Positions 24,989 to 32,986 of a stretch of 64,000 bases of DNA are shown here, piece after piece. The notes beneath the pieces were generated by a model. That model did not search any database. It saw only the letters and a program-made list of their open reading frames with translations, and was not told where the DNA came from. This stretch comes from Bdellovibrionales bacterium GWA1_52_35 (lineage in GTDB: Bacteria > Bdellovibrionota > UBA1018): the NCBI GenBank assembly GCA_001769805.1, contig MEPO01000026.1, positions 1-64,000 of the forward strand. The letters run 5' to 3'. Position 1 is the stretch's first letter. Each line of letters begins with the position of its first letter. The translations under genes were made by a program, and so were the position numbers.

Positions 24989-26587
24989 ATGATCCCAACA
25001 ATCTGTGTCCGGAATGACACCCGCTCAGGTCCCAATAAATTCAGGTTCGCCATAATTTTTTTATTAATGCTCTGCATTAAAACCGACCCAGTTTATGCCG
25101 TGGAGTCGCATCCCGGGATCAACCTTGAATCCATGTATTCCGAGGCCGTGATCGCCTACAACAAAAAACAATCCGATCAGGCCTTGAAGCTTTTGAATGA
25201 GCTACTTGTGGCCAGCCCCAATCACGTCGAAGGTCTTGAGTTGATGGCGCTCACTCTTAAGGAGAAAGGCGACCCCACCAAAGCCATGGAAGTTTACGCC
25301 CGCCTGATCAAGGCCAAACCTGAAGCTGCGCGCGGCCCCTACTACTTCGAAATGGGCATGATGTATCACAAGGCAAACAAACCCGATCTTGCGAAGCCAT
25401 ATTTCGAAAAGGCCCTGAAGCTTGGTTTCAATCGCAGCACGACCCAGTTGTTCCTCGGCTTGATCAGCTTCACCGCAGGCAGACTCAATGAATCTGAAAA
25501 AAGCTTCACTGAAGTAAAATCCGGCGGGGCGCCCGAAATGAAGCTCCTCGCCCATTATTATCTGGGACTCATCCACTTCAAAAACGGCTACGGTGCCGGT
25601 GGCACCTACGAACTGACCGCAGCCCGGAATCTCGCGCGGGACCTTCCCAACAGCAAAATGACAACAGACATCGCCGCCGGTGCGGACAAGATTCTGGCCC
25701 CCTTCAATAAAGATCAATGGTTCGGCAATATGACTTTCCTGACCGAATACGATTCCAACATTGCGACGCTCCCGACCAGCGCTGCCGCAGCGAATGCCTC
25801 AAAGAAATCAACTCCGAATCTCATGCTGAACGGCGGCGCAGGATATATGACGAGCCCCACAAACACAGTCCAGTGGGTCGGAAATTACCGTTTCTCCGTT
25901 AACAAGACGACCAATGTGCAAACCAAGTCTTACGAGTACTTCAATCATACCCCTGCGCTATTTATGAATATCAGTCCACTTTCGCGCACGACAGGTGGCT
26001 TGAAGGTGGAAGGTAATCTCGCATTCAACAATATGCCCAAAGATCCGGAGCAGCCGAACGGGGCCTATATTTTCCGTAAATACAGCACCTACTTTGAAGG
26101 CAGCCCGTACTTCCGCTATGAGCTCGCCAAAGGCGTGCAAAGCGAACTGGAAGCGGGTTATCGCAAGATCACCAATGATTCAGACCCGACCCAATCGGGA
26201 AATCTGCTCCGCGTGCGGGGTTCAACGCATGCAACAACATCATCGCAATTGCTGAACCCAGGCGCGAGCGTCAGCTACGAGAAGCTGAATACGCTCGGGA
26301 TCGATACTCGCTCCAATTCCCTGGATTTCGGCCTTTTCAATACAATGAAATTGTCCGGCTCCGATATTCTGAACTTGTCCGTCGATTACACCCTCAGCAG
26401 ATATCCTCTGAGTACAACTTCCCGCTCAGATAAAACCACCGTTGCAAGATTGAGTGCCGTTCACACGCTGAGCCCGGCGTTTTCCCTTCTGGGAGAGGTC
26501 AATTACACCGCCAACAGCTCGAGTCTTGCCGATGCCTACTCCTATAATCGCCTCGCGGTCGGCTTCGGAATGGGCTGGACTCTCTAA
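24989..26587 (+). CDS. TPR protein with C-terminal outer-membrane barrel
   Basis: Predicted 532 residues with an N-terminal signal (RFAIIFLLMLCIKTDPVYA). Residues about 45-225 are tetratricopeptide repeats (EAVIAYNKKQSDQALKLLNELLVASPNHVEGLELMALTL, AKPYFEKALKLGF); residues about 235-532 alternate strands and end WTL, consistent with a barrel. It resembles surface-protein transporters or assembly porins that receive substrates via TPRs. It starts 14 bases from the divergent FecR gene, so the promoters must lie inside one another's coding ends or the starts are misplaced. Ends 290 bases before flagellin. Confidence 0.6.
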   Translation: MIPTICVRNDTRSGPNKFRFAIIFLLMLCIKTDPVYAVESHPGINLESMYSEAVIAYNKKQSDQALKLLNELLVASPNHVEGLELMALTLKEKGDPTKAMEVYARLIKAKPEAARGPYYFEMGMMYHKANKPDLAKPYFEKALKLGFNRSTTQLFLGLISFTAGRLNESEKSFTEVKSGGAPEMKLLAHYYLGLIHFKNGYGAGGTYELTAARNLARDLPNSKMTTDIAAGADKILAPFNKDQWFGNMTFLTEYDSNIATLPTSAAAANASKKSTPNLMLNGGAGYMTSPTNTVQWVGNYRFSVNKTTNVQTKSYEYFNHTPALFMNISPLSRTTGGLKVEGNLAFNNMPKDPEQPNGAYIFRKYSTYFEGSPYFRYELAKGVQSELEAGYRKITNDSDPTQSGNLLRVRGSTHATTSSQLLNPGASVSYEKLNTLGIDTRSNSLDFGLFNTMKLSGSDILNLSVDYTLSRYPLSTTSRSDKTTVARLSAVHTLSPAFSLLGEVNYTANSSSLADAYSYNRLAVGFGMGWTL

Positions 26588-26697
26588 TTTTAAAAAATTA
26601 ATTTAGTTGAAAAATTGAAAAAACTGCTTCTTTTGGTCCACTATTTTTGTCGACCAAGTATTTGATTTTTCATTTAATTTAATTCTGTATTTCATTG

Positions 26698-26715
26698 GTC
26701 AGACTTAAGTCTGAC
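26698..26715. repeat. Perfect 18-base palindrome GTCAGACTTAAGTCTGAC
   Basis: The sequence equals its own reverse complement and has no spacer. It sits about 43 bases before the sigma28 -35 element, the position of a repressor or activator operator. It could also be part of a terminator for the TPR-barrel gene, but the missing loop and lack of a T-tract argue for protein binding. Confidence 0.55.
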
Positions 26716-26757
26716 TATTTCAATACAGTATAACTATCCGAAATTACACGTTTTTTT

Positions 26758-26784
26758 TAAAGTCGGCAAATTTTTCACCGATAG
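26758..26784 (+). promoter_or_regulatory. Sigma28 (FliA)-type promoter of flagellin gene
   Basis: TAAAGTCG, an 11-base spacer, then ACCGATAG, close to the consensus TAAAGTTT-N11-GCCGATAA. It lies about 97 bases before the flagellin ATG, leaving a leader of roughly 85-90 bases. Late-class flagellar control by FliA is the straightforward reading. Confidence 0.75.
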
Positions 26785-26855
26785 GTTCAGTGAGAGTTCG
26801 GCAGGGATTGCCGAGTGATCACAGAGTAAGAACAAAAACATCAAGGAGGAATCAA

Positions 26856-26876
26856 ATGACCTATCGAGGAGGATAG
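26856..26876 (+). other. Six-codon leader minicistron upstream of flagellin
   Basis: ATGACCTATCGAGGAGGATAG encodes MTYRGG followed by a stop. It has its own excellent ribosome site (AAGGAGG, 6 bases before the ATG). Its last codons (GAGGAGG) form the ribosome site of flagellin, whose ATG begins 4 bases after the minicistron stop. Translation here would mask or expose the flagellin site. It may instead be a chance duplication of ribosome sites. Confidence 0.4.
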
Positions 26877-26880
26877 TCAC

Positions 26881-27714
26881 ATGAGTTTACGTATTGCCAC
26901 TAACGTCCAAGCCCTTGCCGCTCAGAGAAATCTGAATATCAATAACGAAAAATCCGCTGGATCTCTGGAGCGTTTGTCTTCCGGTTCCAGAATCAATAAA
27001 GCCGGTGACGATGCCGCCGGTCTCGCCATCAGTGAAAAATTAAAAGCCAATATCCGCAGCATGAAACAGGCAACCCGCAATGCCAACGACGGGATCAGCC
27101 TGGTGCAAACTGCTGAAGGCGCCATGAACGAAATCGGCAGCATCCTGGTCCGTTTGCGCGAACTGTCAATCCAATCCGCTTCCGATACGATCGGACAGAC
27201 CGAACGCGGATTCGTCGACAAGGAAGTTCAGGCCCTGAAATCTGAAATCAACCGGATTTCGAACGTGACCGAATTCAACGGCACCAAACTCTTAAATGGC
27301 ACTGCAGCCCCGCTTGACATCCAGGTCGGTCTGACCAACGATCCGGAACTCGATCGCTTTGTTTTCGATACCCCGACCCGCGTGACGACGCTCGATGCTC
27401 TCGGCATCAGCGATGTCTCAACTACCGACAAGGTTGCAGCACAGAACAATCTCGTTGCCGTCGACAATGCCATCGTCAGGCTGAACGAAAACCGTTCCAG
27501 CCTGGGCGCTTTGCAGAACCGGTTGATGTCCACGATCAATAACATGAGCATCTACCGCGAGAACCTTGAAGGCGCCAATAGCCGTATCCGCGATACGGAC
27601 ATGGCCGAAGAGACCAGCGAACTGGTCAAGAACAACATTCTCACACAGGCCAATATCTCAGTCTTGGGTCAGGCGAACCAGATGCCTAACCTCGTGATGA
27701 AACTCCTCGGATAA
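26881..27714 (+). CDS. fliC: Flagellin
   Basis: Predicted 277 residues, a compact flagellin. The N-terminal D0/D1 region is canonical: MSLRIATNVQALAAQRNL, SLERLSSGSRINKAGDDAAGLAISEKL, NANDGISLVQTAEGAMNEI. The C-terminal D1/D0 region is also complete (GALQNRLMSTINNMS, SRIRDTDMAEETSELVKNNIL, VLGQANQ). The variable central domain is very short (about 50 residues), so surface-exposed material is minimal. Secreted by the flagellar type III system, forming the filament. Controlled by a sigma28-type promoter and followed by a strong terminator, so monocistronic. No chaperone or cap gene is nearby; other flagellin copies may exist elsewhere. Confidence 0.95.
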   Translation: MSLRIATNVQALAAQRNLNINNEKSAGSLERLSSGSRINKAGDDAAGLAISEKLKANIRSMKQATRNANDGISLVQTAEGAMNEIGSILVRLRELSIQSASDTIGQTERGFVDKEVQALKSEINRISNVTEFNGTKLLNGTAAPLDIQVGLTNDPELDRFVFDTPTRVTTLDALGISDVSTTDKVAAQNNLVAVDNAIVRLNENRSSLGALQNRLMSTINNMSIYRENLEGANSRIRDTDMAEETSELVKNNILTQANISVLGQANQMPNLVMKLLG

Positions 27715-27764
27715 TACCGACCGAGTTAGTGATATTGATCTGAATTAGTGGCAAATATACGTGA

Positions 27765-27810
27765 GCGGGAAATCCCCCAAGGAAGATTTGGGATTTCCCG
27801 CTTGTTTTTT
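27765..27810 (+). terminator. Strong rho-independent terminator after flagellin
   Basis: GCGGGAAATCCC...GGGATTTCCCGC makes a perfect 12-bp stem around a 13-base loop, followed by TTGTTTTTT. Confidence 0.9.
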
Positions 27811-27839
27811 AAGCTCCCGCCCCTTACTTTCCCGCCGAC

Positions 27840-28601
27840 ATGTCTCATTCTGAAATAAAATTCCGGCTCCCCATCCACCACCCTGATTTTCAATACGCAC
27901 CCTGCGGTAATCCCTACGCTGCCAAAATCCGTGAACTCGCGGGCCGTGCATTCACCGATGCCGCTACCGAGCAGCATCGCGGAAACTGGAGAGTGGCTTT
28001 TCCGGATACCGCGAATTACCAAAGCCGCCTTCCGGAAACCCAGCGCGAACTTCATGTTGAGCTCGGCTGTAACGCGGGTCACGTCACCCTCGAGTGGGCG
28101 GCGCGCAACCCCGACCAGGCCTTTATCGGGCTGGACTGGAAATTTAAACCGATCTTTCGCGCAGCAGAAAAAGCGCTCAAACGGAATCTCGGGAATTTAC
28201 TGTTCCTCCGCGCTCATGCAGAGCGTCTTCAATTTATCTTTGCCCAGGAGGAAATCGACCGGCTTTACCTGTTTTTCCCGGACCCCTGGCCCAAAAAATC
28301 CCATTGGAAAAATCGATTCATCACGACTGAGGAAATTCTCTGTATATTACCGCTCTTGAAACGCGGCGGCATTTTTCACATCAAAACGGATCATCCCGAA
28401 TACTTCGCCTGGATCGAAGAAGCCCTGGAAAAAGCGCGCCCGCTTTCGAAAATTGAATGGCGAGTCGTCGAGCGAAATACCGATCTTCACGCGGGGCATC
28501 CCGCCGCGACGCAGCTGCAAATTCCTGAAGTGACGCTATTTGAGCGACTCTTTATTCAGGACGGCATCCGGATTCACAGCTTGAAACTGCAGCGACTCTG
28601 A
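27840..28601 (+). CDS. trmB: tRNA (guanine-N7-)-methyltransferase
   Basis: Predicted 253 residues. It transfers methyl from S-adenosylmethionine to N7 of G46 in tRNA variable loops, in the cytoplasm. The SAM-binding motif is HVELGCNAGHVTLEWAARNPDQAFIGLDW; the family hallmark is LYLFFPDPWPKKSHWKNRFI; the C-terminal part with FHIKTDHPEYFAWI and NTDLHAG is also typical. It has a longer N-terminal stretch (about 70 residues before the SAM site) than the E. coli enzyme. No ribosome site is seen before the ATG, so initiation may be leaderless. It precedes the exporter operon by 36 bases. Confidence 0.9.
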   Translation: MSHSEIKFRLPIHHPDFQYAPCGNPYAAKIRELAGRAFTDAATEQHRGNWRVAFPDTANYQSRLPETQRELHVELGCNAGHVTLEWAARNPDQAFIGLDWKFKPIFRAAEKALKRNLGNLLFLRAHAERLQFIFAQEEIDRLYLFFPDPWPKKSHWKNRFITTEEILCILPLLKRGGIFHIKTDHPEYFAWIEEALEKARPLSKIEWRVVERNTDLHAGHPAATQLQIPEVTLFERLFIQDGIRIHSLKLQRL

Positions 28602-28637
28602 TTTCAAACTGCAGCTGCTCGTGCTATCTCTGCGCGC

Positions 28638-30053
28638 ATGCGGACGGCCGTTTACAGCCTCACATTCGCTTTTTTTCTGCTCCCCTTCAGCACTCCAGCC
28701 GCTCCCAAGCCCATCACGGCTATCTACGCCGAATTGAAAAATGAAGTTCTCACCAACTCTCCCGATCTTCGCCTGGCCCAGGCCTCCGCAGCTCAAAGGG
28801 ACGCCGCCCTGTATACTGCCTGGACGCGCTGGATTCCCCGTCTGGATCTCCAGCTGCGGCAATCCCGCAGCAAGGATTACACACTGGTGACGAGCGGACA
28901 GCTCGGAAATTTGCAGAATATATTTCCCGGTGGTTTCACGCCGGAGGAAACACCGCTCGCTTCCTGGCACCTCAATTTAAACATGCCGCTCTTCAGGCGC
29001 TCCACCGTGCTGGACATCAGACGCGCGTCCGGCGAACGGGAGCTCGCGCAGCGGCAAACCGAAATTAAGCTCAATGAACTCGACTGGCGTTTACGTGAAC
29101 AGACGGGCAATTACCTATTTCAACTTTACCGGCTCAGTACTCTCAAAACTTCGATTGAGCTGGCCCGGACCAATCTCCGCGAAGCCAGACTCCGCCTGGA
29201 ATTGGGTCAGCGGACCCGGGTCGATGTCCTGCGCGCCAGCGCGAATCTGCTTTCGCTCGAATCCAGTGCCCTGGGTTTTGAGCAGGAACGGGGCGCGAGT
29301 CTCAGCGCCTTAAGTGCTTACTCCGGACTGACCCGGGCGAAGTTAGCGGAAATCCTCGCTCCGGGACAGCTCACAACCGAAGCCGCCCTGGGTGGCGCGA
29401 TAGAAGCGTTTACCGAGTCCGGGAAAGTGCTTGAAGTGATCCAACCGTATATGCCCAGCCAGGCTCCCACCACTTTTCCCGAGACCCTGTCCTCACGAAT
29501 TCCGGTCGCCAATCTCACCTACCTGATTTTACTTGCCGAGCAGAATTCCGCGGATATTCGCGCCCGACTTCTGATGGCGCCTGAATGGCCTGAAATACTG
29601 ATCCAGGGCAATCTCAACAAACAGGGACCTCACTGGCAGGAGGCCATCTCCGGCGGAAATGTCTCCCATACAATTGCGTTGGTTTTGAATATTCCGCTCT
29701 TTTCCGGAGGTAGCCTCTTCAGTTCATATTCCGAGAAAAGAAATGCCGAAAATGCCGCCACCCTCAAACGCGAGCAGGACATCCTCCGCTTGCGTGACGA
29801 GGTGGAAAACCAGGCCTTCCAGCTTGAAACCCTTCAAAAAACAATCCGTGCGCAAATGCTGAATCTGAAACAAAACGAGGAACTCGTACGCCTTTCTCAA
29901 AGAACTTACGGCCTCGGCAAGACCACGCTCCTGGAGCTTCTTGCAAGTCAGAATGACTGGATTGAGGCAAAGCTCGATCTGGCGCAGAGTCGACTTGCCT
30001 ATGCCGTGTTGGTCCGGAAATTTGCCGCAAATTTGGGGGTACCTGTTGAATGA
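28638..30053 (+). CDS. TolC-family outer-membrane efflux protein
   Basis: Predicted 471 residues with a signal peptide (VYSLTFAFFLLPFSTPAAP). It has the two-fold repeated helical pattern of TolC/OEP proteins: LRLAQASAAQRDAALYTAWTRWIPRLDLQ and, in the second half, LKREQDILRLRDEVENQAFQLETLQK and YGLGKTTLLELLASQNDWIEAKLDLAQSRLAYAVLV. The trimer would form a periplasm-spanning tunnel. It overlaps the adaptor gene by 4 bases (ATGA), so it belongs to a dedicated tripartite system. Function is confident; substrate is unknown. Confidence 0.85.
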   Translation: MRTAVYSLTFAFFLLPFSTPAAPKPITAIYAELKNEVLTNSPDLRLAQASAAQRDAALYTAWTRWIPRLDLQLRQSRSKDYTLVTSGQLGNLQNIFPGGFTPEETPLASWHLNLNMPLFRRSTVLDIRRASGERELAQRQTEIKLNELDWRLREQTGNYLFQLYRLSTLKTSIELARTNLREARLRLELGQRTRVDVLRASANLLSLESSALGFEQERGASLSALSAYSGLTRAKLAEILAPGQLTTEAALGGAIEAFTESGKVLEVIQPYMPSQAPTTFPETLSSRIPVANLTYLILLAEQNSADIRARLLMAPEWPEILIQGNLNKQGPHWQEAISGGNVSHTIALVLNIPLFSGGSLFSSYSEKRNAENAATLKREQDILRLRDEVENQAFQLETLQKTIRAQMLNLKQNEELVRLSQRTYGLGKTTLLELLASQNDWIEAKLDLAQSRLAYAVLVRKFAANLGVPVE

Positions 30054-31060
30054 AAACTCTGGTCCATCAGCTCAATTCCGCTCTGCTCTGTTTTGGAATC
30101 GTTTTCTTTTTCACCGGTTGTCAAAAAGCCGTGCCCGTCAAAGCGGTCAAAGCGACCCTCAGTCACGTTGAGTACACGATCTCGACGACTACCGCAGGAA
30201 CCGTCGAGGCCGAACAGCAGGCCATTCTTGTGTTTGGAACTTTGGGACGCGTACAAGAAATCCTGGTCGATACCGGTGACGAAGTCCGCAAAGGGGCGCT
30301 GCTGGCAAGACAGGAAAATCAGGATATGCGCAGTATTTTCCTGAATGCAGAGAAGGATCTGAATCGAACCACGCGCCTGTTCAAGGAGAAACTGGTCTCC
30401 CGCGCCAGTTTGGATGAGGCCAAACGGACCCATGATGTAGCCCGAGCCAACGTGGACAAGACCGAAATTCATGCCCCTTTCGACGGAACCATCATGGAAC
30501 TAAATCTGGAGATAGGCGAAACCTCGCAGCCTCAGTTCACCCCGGAGAAACCCCCGCTGCGCATCGTTGATCGGAAGCCAAGAACGATCAAAGGGAATGT
30601 GGATGAAGTGGATTTATCGAAGATCAAAATCGGAACCCGGGCCCGGGTTAAAGTGCTCGCGGTCCGCCCCAAACCCTATCCAGCGGTGGTGAGTCGCATT
30701 GTACCCTTTGTCAGTACGAATAAAGAGCAGGAGCGCACCGCAAGCGTGGAGCTGAAAATGCTTGAAAATGACGAGTTCATTCCGGTCGGCGCTTCTGCCG
30801 AAATCGAGATCATCATTGAGGCAAAGGACAGAACGCTAGCTCTCCCTTCGCGGGCAATCCTGGGAGCGGGATCAGCCCGGCACGTTTTCAAAGTTGTGGA
30901 TAACAGACTGCACAAGACAGCAATCCAAGTGGGGATCGGAAATTACGACCGAATGGAAGTTTTGAGCGGGATTTCGGAGGGTGACCTGATCGCTCAGCCA
31001 GGAGATACGGAACTTACGGACGGAATGAAAGTCCAGACCGAGCAGGTACCCTGGCCATGA
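30050..31060 (+). CDS. Periplasmic adaptor (HlyD/MacA type), lipoprotein
   Basis: Predicted 336 residues. The N-terminus carries a lipobox (FFFTGC, Cys24), so it is probably anchored by lipid rather than a membrane span. The adaptor layout is clear: barrel-sandwich half (AGTVEAEQQAILVFGTLGRVQEILVDTGDEVRKGALLARQ), short helical hairpin (LNRTTRLFKEKLVSRASLDEAKRTHDVARANVDKTEIHAPFDGTI), second sandwich half and a beta-barrel region. It links the ABC transporter in the inner membrane to the TolC-like channel. ATGA overlaps on both sides give strict stoichiometric coupling. Confidence 0.85.
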   Translation: MKTLVHQLNSALLCFGIVFFFTGCQKAVPVKAVKATLSHVEYTISTTTAGTVEAEQQAILVFGTLGRVQEILVDTGDEVRKGALLARQENQDMRSIFLNAEKDLNRTTRLFKEKLVSRASLDEAKRTHDVARANVDKTEIHAPFDGTIMELNLEIGETSQPQFTPEKPPLRIVDRKPRTIKGNVDEVDLSKIKIGTRARVKVLAVRPKPYPAVVSRIVPFVSTNKEQERTASVELKMLENDEFIPVGASAEIEIIIEAKDRTLALPSRAILGAGSARHVFKVVDNRLHKTAIQVGIGNYDRMEVLSGISEGDLIAQPGDTELTDGMKVQTEQVPWP

Positions 31061-31764
31061 ATGCCCCGTTGATTGAGCTCGAGCAGATCAACAAAACTTT
31101 CATGATGGGCAAGGAACCCATTCTGGCGCTTCGAAACATCTCACTCACCATCCAGGAAAACGAATTCATCTCCGTCATTGGACCCTCCGGCAGCGGGAAA
31201 TCAACGCTGATGAATGTCCTCGGCCTGCTCGATCAGCCGGACTCGGGCGTATACCGGCTGGACGGAGTCCCCGTTCAATCAGTTCCGGATGACGAGCGCG
31301 CCAAACTACGTAATCAGAAGATCGGCTTCGTATTCCAGGTATTCAATCTCCTCCCCCGGGCTGATGCGCTCCGGAATGTTGAAATGCCGCTGGTGTATTC
31401 GGCGAGCTATGACCGGTCCTTTTCCAAAACTAAAATTCGGGAGCTGGCAGAAGGCGCTCTCCGGCGGGTTTCCCTTCTGGACCGCATGTCCCACAAGCCC
31501 AACGAACTTTCAGGAGGGCAGCGCCAGCGCGTTGCGATTGCCCGGGCAATCGTGAACCGCCCGCGCATTCTGCTGGCGGATGAGCCGACCGGAAACCTGG
31601 ACTCGAAAACCGGCAGCGAAATACTGGCTCTATTTGAAGAACTCCATCACGAAGGAGTCACCGTGATCATGGTGACGCACGATCCGAAAATCGCGGCACG
31701 GGCACGTCGAACAATCTCCATGGCCGATGGCTTAATTGCAAAGGACGAATATGCCCATTCGTGA
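31057..31764 (+). CDS. ABC transporter ATP-binding protein (MacB/LolD type)
   Basis: Predicted 235 residues. All ABC motifs are intact: Walker A GPSGSGKST, Q-loop FVFQVFNLLPR, signature LSGGQRQRVAIARAI, Walker B ILLADEPTGNLD, and H-loop VTHDPKIAARA. The pattern fits the LolD/MacB/FtsE class that pairs with FtsX-fold permeases. It powers export through the permease encoded next, with which it overlaps by 14 bases. ATP hydrolysis occurs in the cytoplasm. Confidence 0.9.
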   Translation: MNAPLIELEQINKTFMMGKEPILALRNISLTIQENEFISVIGPSGSGKSTLMNVLGLLDQPDSGVYRLDGVPVQSVPDDERAKLRNQKIGFVFQVFNLLPRADALRNVEMPLVYSASYDRSFSKTKIRELAEGALRRVSLLDRMSHKPNELSGGQRQRVAIARAIVNRPRILLADEPTGNLDSKTGSEILALFEELHHEGVTVIMVTHDPKIAARARRTISMADGLIAKDEYAHS

Positions 31765-32959
31765 AGTATTCGTCCTGGCCTTCGAGGCCCTCATAGGCAA
31801 CAAGCTGCGGGCGGCGCTCACGATGCTCGGGATGATCATCGGGGTTGGCGCCGTGGTGCTGCTCGTATCGATCGGCAATGGCGCGCGGAATTACGTGACG
31901 AGTGCATTTCAGGGCATGGGCACCAATCTCATCATGGTTCAGCCGGGGCGAACGGAAGCGAAAGGCGGGTTCAGTCATCCCATGGGCCTGGCCCAAAGGG
32001 CGATTACCCTCGGAGACGTCGACGCTCTGGAAAAGCAGAGCCTGAATCTGGAAGCCGTCACCGGAATCATGTTCGGCGCCGGCACGATCAAATACGAAGG
32101 CCGCTCCAATGACATGAGCATCCTCGGGGCGAGTGAAAAGATCTTCGATATCTTCAATATGAAAATTTCCCAGGGTCAGCCCTTCAACAAGGAGGAATCC
32201 GACAGCGGCCGAAGGGTTGTGGTCCTCGGCTACGATATTGCGAAAAACCTTTTCGGAGACGAGAACGCCCTCGGAAAATCCGTTCGCATTAATGAAAGTG
32301 ATCACCGCGTGGTCGGCATTTTTCAGAAAACCGGCGAAAAGCTCGGATTTAATCTGGATAACATTGTGATCGTTCCGACGAAATCCACGATGCGGATCTT
32401 CAATGACGACAAGCTCTTCGGCATCCGGGCCAAAGCCAAATCCATGTCCAACCTTCAGGAAGCCGTCGATGAACTCAAAGCGATCATGCGGCAACGTCAC
32501 AACGGACAGGAGGACATCACCGTGGTCACGCAGGTTTCGATGCTGGAGACGCTCAATAATCTGCTCGGCATGCTGACCTATGTGCTCGGAGGGATCGCGA
32601 TGATTTCCATGATTGTCGGAGGAATCGGCATCATGAATATCATGCTGGTCAGTGTCACCGAAAGGACCCGGGAGATCGGAATCCGGCGGGCAGTCGGTGC
32701 TAGAAGGAGAGATGTTCTGACGCAGTTTCTGGCTGAAGCCATCGTCTTGTCCATTCTGGGCGGAATGGTGGGACTCGGAGGTTCCGTTGGAATCACCTAC
32801 TTGATTTACTTCATAGTACCGGCATTTGACATGCGCGCGCCCACCTGGATTTTGCTCCCGGCATTTCTGCTTTCGTTCGGAACCGGAATTATTTTTGGCG
32901 TCTGGCCCGCCCGACGTGCCGCACGGATCGAAACCATCGAAGCACTCCGCTACGAATAA
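31751..32959 (+). CDS. MacB-type ABC transporter permease
   Basis: Predicted 402 residues, started at MPIREVFVLAFEALIGNK; the ORF start 15 bases upstream is inside the ATPase gene and less likely. It has the FtsX/MacB layout: N-terminal membrane helix (LRAALTMLGMIIGVGAVVLLV), large periplasmic domain (about 45-280), then three C-terminal helices with VGGIGIMNIMLVSVTERTREIGIRRAVGARRRD, the conserved coupling region. MacB permeases act as mechanotransmission devices pumping substrates from the periplasm. Completes the tolC-adaptor-ATPase-permease operon. Confidence 0.85.
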   Translation: MPIREVFVLAFEALIGNKLRAALTMLGMIIGVGAVVLLVSIGNGARNYVTSAFQGMGTNLIMVQPGRTEAKGGFSHPMGLAQRAITLGDVDALEKQSLNLEAVTGIMFGAGTIKYEGRSNDMSILGASEKIFDIFNMKISQGQPFNKEESDSGRRVVVLGYDIAKNLFGDENALGKSVRINESDHRVVGIFQKTGEKLGFNLDNIVIVPTKSTMRIFNDDKLFGIRAKAKSMSNLQEAVDELKAIMRQRHNGQEDITVVTQVSMLETLNNLLGMLTYVLGGIAMISMIVGGIGIMNIMLVSVTERTREIGIRRAVGARRRDVLTQFLAEAIVLSILGGMVGLGGSVGITYLIYFIVPAFDMRAPTWILLPAFLLSFGTGIIFGVWPARRAARIETIEALRYE

Positions 32960-32986
32960 CCAAAAAGTGGGGACTACCTTTTGGTT
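32958..32986. terminator. Possible bidirectional terminator
   Basis: AACCAAAA...TTTTGGTT gives an 8-bp stem with a 13-base loop between two convergent genes, and it carries U-rich ends in both directions. The stop codon of the minus-strand gene lies within it. Confidence 0.5.

Larger units (their letters stand above)
26588..26880. other. AT-rich leader region of flagellin
   Basis: Strongly AT-rich. It holds a perfect 18-base palindrome (26698-26715), a sigma28-type promoter (26758-26784), and two ribosome sites in tandem with a 6-codon minicistron between them. No larger gene is visible. Confidence 0.6.

Noticed and set aside
31667-32500. 277-residue minus-strand ORF opposite the ATPase/permease genes
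   Set aside because: Antisense shadow of two genes with intact ABC motifs; no ribosome site or family features.
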